Shown here in pieces: positions 8,773 through 15,224 of a stretch of 27,599 nt of DNA. A program made the position numbers and the translations under genes. Numbering within the stretch: the stretch's first letter is position 1; each line of letters begins with the position of its first letter. The notes beneath the pieces are model-generated. The model saw only the letters and a list, made by a program, of their open reading frames with translations. It was not told where the DNA came from and searched no databases. The stretch spans positions 1-27,599 of the forward strand of contig CAZJWR010000049.1 of assembly GCA_964549765.1 (NCBI GenBank). Reading direction: 5' to 3'. This DNA is from CAZJWR01 sp964549765 (GTDB lineage Bacteria > Zixibacteria > MSB-5A5 > GN15 > JAAZOE01).

Positions 8773-9328
8773 TAAAGACAAGATCATCGAGGGCGTGCGC
8801 CTCATACTCGAGGGCATAGGCGAGGATATTACCCGCGAGGGGTTGGTCAACACTCCGCGGCGAATCGCCGATTTCTACGAGGAAACCTTTTCCGGTTTGG
8901 GGATGGATCCCAAGCAGGAAGTGACGTTGTACACGGCCGAAAACCGGGACGAATTGATCATCATCCGCGACATTCCCTTCTATTCCATGTGTGAGCATCA
9001 TCTCCTGCCGTTCTTCGGCAAGGCGCATGTGGCGTATATTCCCGGCGATAACAAAATCACCGGGTTTTCTCATCTGGCGCGGGTGATCGAAATTCTGGCC
9101 CGGCGGCCGACGACGCAGGAAGTGCTGACGTCGAAGGCGGCCGATATCATTCGCAAGACGATCCGCCCCAAGGGCGTTTTGATCGTCACCGAGGCCGAGC
9201 ACCTGTGTCTGACCATGCGCGGGATCAAAAAGCCCGGCTCCAGGACCATCACTTCGGCCATCCGCGGCATGCTCCGTAAGGAAGCGACGCGGGCGGAGGC
9301 GTTCGCGTTGATCAAGGGCGGGCAGTAG
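8729..9328 (+). CDS. folE: GTP cyclohydrolase I FolE
   Basis: Converts GTP to 7,8-dihydroneopterin triphosphate, the first step of tetrahydrofolate synthesis. Zinc ligands are visible in SMCEHHLLPF (Cys88, His91) and HLCLTMRG (Cys160). The rest follows the family (NTPRRIADFYEE, GFSHLARVIEILARRPTTQE). ATG 8729 was chosen because GGAAG lies 8 bases before it, giving a 199-residue protein; an ATG at 8690 would add 13 residues. It overlaps the end of ftsH by 44 bases, so translation is likely coupled. folP follows. Confidence 0.95.
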   Translation: MNRSRSPKKLHKRIDKDKIIEGVRLILEGIGEDITREGLVNTPRRIADFYEETFSGLGMDPKQEVTLYTAENRDELIIIRDIPFYSMCEHHLLPFFGKAHVAYIPGDNKITGFSHLARVIEILARRPTTQEVLTSKAADIIRKTIRPKGVLIVTEAEHLCLTMRGIKKPGSRTITSAIRGMLRKEATRAEAFALIKGGQ

Positions 9329-9372
9329 ATGCCTCTCATAACAGGGTAATCACTTCATATACGGGGCGGTCG

Positions 9373-10206
9373 ATGGCGCAGGCGATCACACTGGCAAATG
9401 GCAAAACTCTCGAATTTTCCCGGCCGCTGGTCATGGGCGTCGTCAATTGTACTCCCGATTCCTTCGCGGTCCGGCACGAGACGACGGCCGAGGCGGTTGC
9501 CGCCGCCCGCCGCATAATCGATGACGGCGCCGATATCGTTGATATCGGCGGGGAATCCAGCCGTCCCGGTTCCGACTCGGTGTCCGCCGATGAGGAGCTG
9601 TCCCGGGTGATGCCGGTGATCGAGGCGGTCCGTTCTCTTTCCGATATTCCGATTTCGATCGACACGACCAAGGCGGCGGTCGCACAAAAAGCGTTGACAG
9701 CCGGTGCGGATATTATTAACGATATATCGGCGCTGGCCTTCGATGACGGCATGGCGGCCGTCGCGATGCAGAGCAGATGCCCGGTGGTGTTGATGCATAT
9801 CAAGGGTCGCCCAAAAACGATGCAGAAGAATCCCCATTATGACGATGTCATCAATGAGGTGATGGAATATTTCGACGAACGACTCCGGTTCGCCGTATCG
9901 CACGGGATCGAATCGGAGAAGATCATTCTCGACGTCGGTATCGGGTTCGGCAAGCGGCGGGAGGATAATCTGACCCTGATCAAACATCTCGAACGGTTCA
10001 GGCGGTTCGGGCGGCCGCTTTTGGTCGGGGCGTCGCGGAAACGGTTTATCGGCGATCTCACCGGGGCGGCCGAGGATGGCCGGGTGCCGGGGTCGGTGGC
10101 GATAGCGGCGCTGGCGGTGCAGAACGGGGCCGATATTTTGCGCGTTCACGACGTGGCGGAAACCAAACAGGCCGTGGCGATGGCGGCCGCAGTGCGCGAG
10201 GCGTAA
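9373..10206 (+). CDS. folP: dihydropteroate synthase FolP
   Basis: Condenses dihydropterin pyrophosphate with p-aminobenzoate; the target of sulfonamides. TIM-barrel motifs are in order: MGVVNCTPDSF (21-31), DIGGESSRPGS, SIDTTKA, INDISA, VLMHIKGRPKTMQ, DVGIGFGK and LVGASRKRFIG. Loop 1 after DSF departs from the common SDGG pattern, reading AVRHETT and about two residues shorter than the E. coli enzyme. Length 277 is typical. GGGGCGG upstream of ATG 9373 is the ribosome site. Its stop abuts the GTG of cdaA. Confidence 0.93.
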   Translation: MAQAITLANGKTLEFSRPLVMGVVNCTPDSFAVRHETTAEAVAAARRIIDDGADIVDIGGESSRPGSDSVSADEELSRVMPVIEAVRSLSDIPISIDTTKAAVAQKALTAGADIINDISALAFDDGMAAVAMQSRCPVVLMHIKGRPKTMQKNPHYDDVINEVMEYFDERLRFAVSHGIESEKIILDVGIGFGKRREDNLTLIKHLERFRRFGRPLLVGASRKRFIGDLTGAAEDGRVPGSVAIAALAVQNGADILRVHDVAETKQAVAMAAAVREA

Positions 10207-10968
10207 GTGGAGCTTTTTTCGATAGGCTTTATCAAGTTTCGTCTGGTCGATATGATCGACATCCTGATCGTCGCCTATATCATATATAAATTATTATCCC
10301 TGATGAAAGGCACCCGTTCAGCGCAGATGATCACCGGGCTGGTGCTGGTTTTCGCGCTGGCCTTTTTCGCCTACTGGTTCCGGCTCGAAGGACTCATGTG
10401 GTTGTTCTCGCACCTGGCGACGGTCGGCTTTATCGTTCTGGTGATTATTTTTCAGCCGGAACTGCGCGGCATGCTGGCCCAGATGGGCCATTCGCGGCTA
10501 TTCCGGATGGTGGGAAGATTAGAAGGTTCCAAGACCATCGACGAGATCAGCCGGGCGGCCATTCGCCTGGCCGAACTCAAATACGGAGGATTGCTGGTGA
10601 TCGAGCGCGCCGTCGGCCTGCGCAATATCGTCGAAACGGGCAAGGCGTTGAACGCGCAGCTTTCGGCCGAAATCATCACGACACTGTTTACACCATACAC
10701 GCCGCTGCACGATGGCGCGGTTATTATATCCGGCGAATATATTTCGGCGGCTGCCTGCACACTGCCGTTGACCAAGAATCCGCGCTACCGCAAGCTGTAC
10801 GGCATGCGTCACAAGGCCGCCATCGGCGTCTCTGAGGAGTCCGACGCGGTGGCTGTGGTCATATCCGAGGAGACCGGCGAAATTTCGATCGCCTATCAGG
10901 GGCTGCTGAATCGCGGCATCGACCGTTCCGATTTCCGCGATGTTCTGGCAGGATATTTGAAGAAGTAA
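10207..10968 (+). CDS. cdaA: membrane diadenylate cyclase CdaA (c-di-AMP synthase)
   Basis: Makes c-di-AMP from two ATP. Three N-terminal membrane helices (about 12-30, 38-57, 64-82) precede a DAC domain with LHDGAV (Asp169-Gly170-Ala171) and the second motif MRHKAAIG (Arg201-His202-Lys203). Most DAC enzymes have RHR at that site, so Lys203 is a conservative substitution. Length 253 is close to the Firmicutes enzyme. It starts with GTG immediately after the folP stop, with GAGG 7 bases upstream. No glmM or cdaR is adjacent, unlike in Firmicutes. The messenger implies c-di-AMP control of potassium, osmotic or cell-wall functions elsewhere in the genome. Confidence 0.93.
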   Translation: MELFSIGFIKFRLVDMIDILIVAYIIYKLLSLMKGTRSAQMITGLVLVFALAFFAYWFRLEGLMWLFSHLATVGFIVLVIIFQPELRGMLAQMGHSRLFRMVGRLEGSKTIDEISRAAIRLAELKYGGLLVIERAVGLRNIVETGKALNAQLSAEIITTLFTPYTPLHDGAVIISGEYISAAACTLPLTKNPRYRKLYGMRHKAAIGVSEESDAVAVVISEETGEISIAYQGLLNRGIDRSDFRDVLAGYLKK

Positions 10969-11121
10969 GTCTGTCGTTTCTTCTTCTCCAATCCCAACCC
11001 GACCGACGGTGAATCCCCACGTACGATTAGATAGCATTACCGGCGGTAGCGTAACTAAGTAAATCCATCTCCCGGCTCTAATCGGGCGGGACGGAAAGGG
11101 CCAACGATGGACCGCGGCAAC

Positions 11122-12126
11122 CTAAAATCGGGCGGTGAAAGTCACGGAAAGGCCGTGCTGGCTGCTTTTCGATTTGTTCCGGATGCCGGTGATTTCGGTA
11201 CCGGTGTCGTCGGCGGTTGTGGCCGGGTCATCGCCGTACCACGTCTGCGTCTGGGTTCCGGTGACATCGATATAAGTATATTCGTAACCGAGCCCGATAA
11301 CCCAGCTGAGGCCGTGCCCCGGGCCGAATAGTATATAGTTCAGGCAGCCGTCGGCAGATATCATGGCTCCGGTGGCGTCGCTCTCGGACAGTTTGTAGCG
11401 GAGGACATGGTCGTCAACGTCGCTGGAACTGACCAACGGCGATGCTTTGACGGTGGCGTCCAGACCGAGGTGCGATATGATGTCGATAGCGGCGGCTACG
11501 CCGGCATAGGGCATCTGGTATTTCACTTCATACGTGCCGACCACTTCACCGTCGAATCCGCTGAAATATTCTCTGTTCATGAGGGAGTCGAGTTGCCAGC
11601 CATCGACGCCGGTCACATTGAACGACATTTTCTGATATTCGTATCCCAGTAGTACGTCAATACGAATCCGGTTGCCGTTCCATACTGCCGCTCGCCCGTA
11701 TATATCAAGATAGTCCGCCTCCAGGACGGCGTCGGATTCAGTAAAAGAAATCATCTCGTCGAAATTAGCCAGCGGCACCTGCAGCCAATCGGAATCCTTC
11801 ATGGGATTGCCGGGATCGTTGGCGTTGGTGGCATAGCTGACATTCAGGGACCACGGCAGGTTCTTTATCGGTTTTCCGCCCAGTGATAAGGTGTATTCCG
11901 TGACGAAGACGTCGAGGGGGAACTCCAGTTCGCTGGTATAATTCGCCACGACGCTGTGGCCTTGAAAGAGGTGCATCTCGGAGAAATTAATAGTGTAGGT
12001 CGTGTGCCCGGTCATGGTTTTGCCCCGCACCGACAGACTCAGATCAAGGTTTTCGCTCAGCATCCCCGGGTACGCTTGTGTCGCACATATTGCCAACACC
12101 ACGATAATCAATACGGCCGTCTTCAT
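11122..12126 (-). CDS. omptin-family outer-membrane protease
   Basis: A 334-residue protein with a signal peptide (about 1-20) and a C-terminal Phe typical of outer-membrane barrels. From memory it aligns with E. coli OmpT: the stretch KDSDWL (109-114) matches the OmpT segment holding Asp83/Asp85, SSDVDDH (234-240) matches the segment with Asp210/His212, and VKYQMPYAGV (201-210) matches the barrel stretch KQRFKMPYIG. All four catalytic positions (Asp111, Asp113, Asp238, His240) appear kept, so it is predicted to be an active surface endopeptidase; substrate preference is unknown. GGAGGG 7 bases before ATG 12126 sets the start. The gene converges on cdaA and is divergent from the BON protein. 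Confidence 0.82.
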   Translation of the reverse strand: MKTAVLIIVVLAICATQAYPGMLSENLDLSLSVRGKTMTGHTTYTINFSEMHLFQGHSVVANYTSELEFPLDVFVTEYTLSLGGKPIKNLPWSLNVSYATNANDPGNPMKDSDWLQVPLANFDEMISFTESDAVLEADYLDIYGRAAVWNGNRIRIDVLLGYEYQKMSFNVTGVDGWQLDSLMNREYFSGFDGEVVGTYEVKYQMPYAGVAAAIDIISHLGLDATVKASPLVSSSDVDDHVLRYKLSESDATGAMISADGCLNYILFGPGHGLSWVIGLGYEYTYIDVTGTQTQTWYGDDPATTADDTGTEITGIRNKSKSSQHGLSVTFTARF

Positions 12127-12448
12127 CGCAGTTCCCTCCTCGCAACAATTAATGATTAATTCAATGTTGTAAACACTAAAATACGACAAACATTGCCGGT
12201 CGTCAAGGGGCAAATGCCTCGGCGATGACCGCCGCCGTTTCGGATAAAACCGTGGGTGAACGACACGACCGTCGGGACGGATAAGCACTATTTCGGGCAC
12301 GACTCGTCGCGCAGGAGAAATGGATCGGCGTGCATCTTAAATGGGGCCTCCGGCTTCCGAAGGACACGATTTGCGGAAACACAGGAGATACATGAGCTGT
12401 TTATGTCTGAAGGAGGGAAACGAACCGATTATGATAAGGAGACAGGAA
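12127..12448. promoter_or_regulatory. divergent intergenic region with a 15-bp palindrome
   Basis: This spacer separates the omptin-like gene from the BON-protein gene and must hold promoters for both. It is AT-rich near the omptin side, with the palindrome AATTAATGATTAATT (12147-12161; 7-bp arms around one base) 21 bases before the omptin start. The position suits an operator or promoter element. No protein-like frame is seen. Confidence 0.4.
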
Positions 12449-13216
12449 ATGGAAATGCACAGGAAACTCTTGCTCATGCTGGTGATGCTGGTCGCGACTA
12501 CTCTGACGGTATTGGGGACCTGGACCCCCGTGGCGGCGCAGAAAGAGATGAATACAGACGATGCCCTCAAGACGGTTATTGTCGACCGGCTCTCGAAACA
12601 CGGGTTGCTCACCCGCGACAACATCAAAGTGAATATCTCCAATGACACCATCACGCTGACCGGCACGGTGTCGGCTCTGGCCGACAAGAACCGGGCCGCC
12701 GATGACGTTCAAAAGGTTGCGGAAGGATATACCCTGATCGACAACCTGACTGTCGAGTCGGCGGGCGTATCCGATAAAGAGATAACCGACAAGATCGTCA
12801 AGGGACTTCAGGGGAATATGTTTTACGGCGTGTTCGACTGGGTAAACGTCACCGTCAACACTGGCGTTGTCACCCTGACCGGATGGGCCTACGATTCGTG
12901 GCACCGAACCCTGTTCGGACATCTGGCCGAAAAGACGGCTGGCGTTACCGAGGTGCAGAATCAAATCAAGCCGACGCCGTTGACGCCCTGGAACGACAAC
13001 CTGCGACGCCGAGCGGCGTTGTTGATCTACGATAATCCCGATCTCAACATCTTTTCACGCACGATTTCGCCCCCGATACACATAGTCGTCGTCGATGATG
13101 AAGAACTGTATCTCGAGGGGTACGTAACATCGAAATTCCAGAAAAATTGGATAGCCCTGATTATGAACGGGGCCGTTCATCCGAACAGGCTGATCAACAA
13201 TCTGAAGGTTGAATGA
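12449..13216 (+). CDS. secreted triple-BON-domain protein
   Basis: A 255-residue exported protein: signal peptide of about 29 residues ending near TPVAAQ, then three BON-type repeats (about 36-100, 104-180, 182-255). Each has the pattern of an alpha helix with charged residues followed by a strand such as ISNDTITLTGTVSA, VNTGVVTLTGWAY and VVDDEELYLEGYV. BON domains bind phospholipid or other envelope surfaces in OsmY and similar proteins, so a periplasmic stress or envelope role is likely. AAGGAG 7 bases before ATG 12449 decides the start over upstream in-frame ATGs at 12341 and 12431. Confidence 0.85.
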   Translation: MEMHRKLLLMLVMLVATTLTVLGTWTPVAAQKEMNTDDALKTVIVDRLSKHGLLTRDNIKVNISNDTITLTGTVSALADKNRAADDVQKVAEGYTLIDNLTVESAGVSDKEITDKIVKGLQGNMFYGVFDWVNVTVNTGVVTLTGWAYDSWHRTLFGHLAEKTAGVTEVQNQIKPTPLTPWNDNLRRRAALLIYDNPDLNIFSRTISPPIHIVVVDDEELYLEGYVTSKFQKNWIALIMNGAVHPNRLINNLKVE

Positions 13217-13282
13217 CGGAGCGGCTTTCAGGATAGCGGAATTAACCAGGGCCCGAAACGGTACTCTAATCGGTCAATCCGC

Positions 13283-13331
13283 AAAAAATTATCCCGCTGG
13301 AGGCTTGCGCCTCCGGCGGGACTGTTCCATC
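13283..13331 (-). terminator. Rho-independent terminator for the lipoprotein gene
   Basis: A 12-bp stem (CCCGCTGGAGGC / GCCTCCGGCGGG, one mismatch or wobble) with loop TTGC lies at about 13304-13331. On the minus strand it is followed within 4 bases by a run of T, so it ends the transcript of the gene at 13476. It also sits 90 bases after the BON gene and could act as a weak bidirectional terminator. Confidence 0.65.
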
Positions 13332-13475
13332 AGACGGGAGGGGTGTCTGATGGAGGTACAGCTTTTCTGTTTCTACCTTCAATATACGCAAACCGGGCAA
13401 AATTGGTTGCAATATCACCCATTAATGTATCATTTAGTCACCTGATTACTTCATTCCCATCAGCCACGCGACGTA

Positions 13476-14016
13476 TTACCCGCCGAGCGACCGGTGGGAA
13501 TCGACGATTAACCAGAAGGCGTCCTCGTGCTTGTTGAATTCGCCCCGGGGACAACTGTAGCTGATCAAAATGTACCGCGTCCGGTCATCGACCACGGCCA
13601 TGATCGTCTCGTTGGGGTCGTAGGAATAATCCAGGATACCGACCATGCGCCCGCCGTGTTCGGCCATTCGAGGTTCTTCCCAGGTTATATCTCTGGTGGC
13701 GCCGTAGGCGCTATCGATATTCCAATTGACGGCCTGGAAGTAGTCGTCGAACAGAACGCCCATCGGATTAGGCTCGATAATGATCTGGACCATCTGGTTC
13801 TGCGGTGCGGTCGCAATCAGGACGGTGACGGCGCTGTCGTTCCAGAGCGGCAAATCCCAAATGTTTTTGACTTCACCGGTCGGCCTGCTCTTTCCTCGTG
13901 CCGACGTAGTCGTATTTCGTGGCGCCGCACGATAATAGCGTCACCATCGCGAGTATCGACACAAGGCTCCCCATGACCATTTGCCGTGCCTGCCGACGCA
14001 CAAATAGTCGTTTCAT
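13476..14016 (-). pseudogene. lipoprotein of unknown function, split by a frameshift
   Basis: Two minus-strand frames fit one gene. The first, from ATG 14016, gives 47 residues with a lipoprotein signal (VTLLSC, Cys30) and stops at 13873. The second continues without a start codon of its own: upstream of its first TTG it reads TGEVKNIWDLPLWND, then runs to the stop at 13476. Joining them needs a one-base correction between about 13877 and 13920. The joined protein would be about 178 residues, membrane-anchored and periplasmic. The C-terminal part (YDPNETIMAVVDDRTRYILI) is not recognised. Either the gene is decayed or the assembly has an indel. It may be transcribed through the structured region upstream. 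Confidence 0.6.
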
Positions 14017-14190
14017 GTCAGGTACGTTCCTTTCCGAAAATCGTCCGTTGTTCCGATACGAAAACCGCTCCACATGTTCTCGGGATGGTTCCGTCGTCGG
14101 CTGCCACAGCGCCCGTCGGAAAACGATCCGTTGTGCCGCATCAATCAAAATCCAATCGTTTTTCCAGGGGGGCTCCTAAATTTTCTGGGG

Positions 14191-14423
14191 CTCGCCGGGC
14201 CGGACATGGGGTAGCATTCGCTTAAATGTCCGACCCGACGAGACAAACACGCGTGGTGGCATCGTACCACGCGCACCTCCCTGGGGAAGGGAGGTGAATC
14301 CCTTGGCGGCCACCGGTATCACAGGGGATTAGGTGGAGTGCACCCATGCGGATTATAGCGTGGCCGCCGCCCATCTCTCGGAGGTATTACTCCGAATAAG
14401 CTAACGCATATCAATTGGTATGC
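14191..14423. ncRNA. candidate structured RNA or structured repeat element
   Basis: Six stems occur in 233 bases. A: 14191-14207/14226-14242, 15 of 17 paired; both mismatches are C-A on plus and become G-U on minus. B: 14250-14257/14266-14273, perfect 8 bp. C: 14274-14282/14288-14296, perfect 9 bp and directly abutting B. D: 14297-14305/14322-14330, 9 bp with one G-U on plus. F: 14378-14383/14390-14395, perfect 6 bp. G: 14406-14412/14417-14423, 7 bp. The loop of D (GGCGGCCA, 14305-14312) is complementary to 14361-14368, allowing a pseudoknot. No protein-like frame crosses the region. Strand is undecided: A and a promoter favour minus, while D, G and a T8 run at 14446-14453 favour plus. It matches no RNA class I can name. 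Confidence 0.45.
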
Positions 14424-14681
14424 CTATTACGGTTACCATTTCGTGTTTTTTTTGCTAACTATTTGTATAGCTTTTTGTTATAGTTTTCCCAGCGATCGGC
14501 GCAAATTCCCGGCTGAGTGCGGCTTCAGAAGGGCAATGACGCGCAACAAATCGATCATCCGGGAGGAATTCACTGTAAGTCATTAATGTAGAATGAATTA
14601 ACCAACGGACAATATTCGCGGGTTTGATAACGCACTTAGCGCAGGGCGTACCAAGGAGCTTATCGGCCGGTGGGCCGCAAA
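14424..14681. other. AT-rich spacer beside the structured region
   Basis: Contains a T8 run (14446-14453), AT-rich promoter-like DNA and, further right, a GGGAGGAAT ribosome-site-like sequence near 14563 that is followed quickly by stop codons in the useful frames. No gene is supported. Confidence 0.4.
14477..14504 (-). promoter_or_regulatory. candidate minus-strand promoter upstream of the structured region
   Basis: Read on the minus strand: TTGCGC (14504-14499), 16 bases, TATAAC (14482-14477). Transcription would begin near 14470, run through all the stems and reach the lipoprotein ATG at 14016 after a leader of about 450 bases. Confidence 0.35.
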
Positions 14682-15035
14682 TTATTCGTCCGAACCGGCC
14701 TTTTTCATGGTGATATGTTCGGTTATGATCGGGCGCTGGAGGTTGCCGTTGTATTCGAAATTGAATACCGTCGGTTCGTATCCTTCCTTCTCGAAATAGA
14801 TATTGTGCTCCTCGAAGGAAACGCCGTCGAGTTTGAAATAACCGGCGGAATCGGTCGTTGTGCTCAGTTTGTTATGAGATTTTTCGAATACTTTGACGCC
14901 GGCCAGATACATCGATGTATCCGCGGCGGTCACTCTGCCGGTGAGTATCGCCTCGCGGCCGATCTGATCCTTGGTGCATGACGCGCTCAGCATGTAGACC
15001 AAGCCCAAAAGAGACAACCAAACGACTATTCGCAT
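14682..15035 (-). CDS. small lipoprotein with carboxypeptidase-regulatory-like domain
   Basis: A 117-residue protein with a hydrophobic N-terminus ending in SASC (Cys20), a weak lipobox. Residues about 30-95 have the pattern of a CarboxypepD_reg / transthyretin-like beta sandwich: LTGRVTAADTSMYLAGVKVF, then TTTDSAGYFKLDGV and a YEP-containing strand. Such domains usually serve as adhesion or scaffolding modules in the envelope. AGGAG six bases before ATG 15035 fixes the start. A plus-polarity GGCCGGT / ACCGGCC pair followed by T5 spans the stop codon (14666-14705). The partner and role are unknown. Confidence 0.72.
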   Translation of the reverse strand: MRIVVWLSLLGLVYMLSASCTKDQIGREAILTGRVTAADTSMYLAGVKVFEKSHNKLSTTTDSAGYFKLDGVSFEEHNIYFEKEGYEPTVFNFEYNGNLQRPIITEHITMKKAGSDE

Positions 15036-15095
15036 AATAACTCCTCTTCGTAGTCTATCAATTTATAAATTTACGGGGGGATTCGGAACAAAAAA

Positions 15096-15224
15096 ATGAT
15101 GGATTCGGAGAGTAATTTGGATATATTGCGACGCAGCCGGGGGTGGTTGGCGGCGGCTTACGAAACCAAGCGCAACGTGGAAACAATAAAATCGACTGCC
15201 GATGGTAGGGTTGACGATGAGTGA
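15096..15224 (+). CDS. possible 42-residue leader ORF overlapping obgE
   Basis: An open frame starting at tandem ATGs (15096, 15099) encodes 42 residues including LDILRRSRGWLAAAYETKRN and ends with TGA that overlaps the obgE start (ATGAGTGA). The overlap would permit translational coupling. Against it, the nearest purine-rich stretch (GGGGGGA) is about 10-17 bases upstream and the product resembles nothing I know. It may be chance. Confidence 0.2.
   Translation: MMDSESNLDILRRSRGWLAAAYETKRNVETIKSTADGRVDDE

Noticed and set aside
12341..12448. Longer N-terminus for the BON protein
   Set aside because: The AAGGAG site and the signal peptide both point to the start at 12449.
13209..13537. Plus-strand frames after the BON gene
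   Set aside because: They run through the terminator hairpin and antisense to the lipoprotein gene, with no ribosome site or protein-like pattern.
14191..14412. Resemblance of parts (GCTTAA, GGTGAATC, GCTAAC) to the c-di-AMP (ydaO) riboswitch, tempting because cdaA is nearby
   Set aside because: The order and pairing do not fit: the would-be 5' core is fully used in stem A, the closing P1 helix cannot form at the right place, and no gene follows on that strand for over 700 bases.
14397..14640. Core-site-like strings (GCTAAC, TTAGCGC) suggesting integron attC sites
   Set aside because: The paired R'/L'/L''/R'' boxes and gene-cassette structure are absent, and no integrase is seen.
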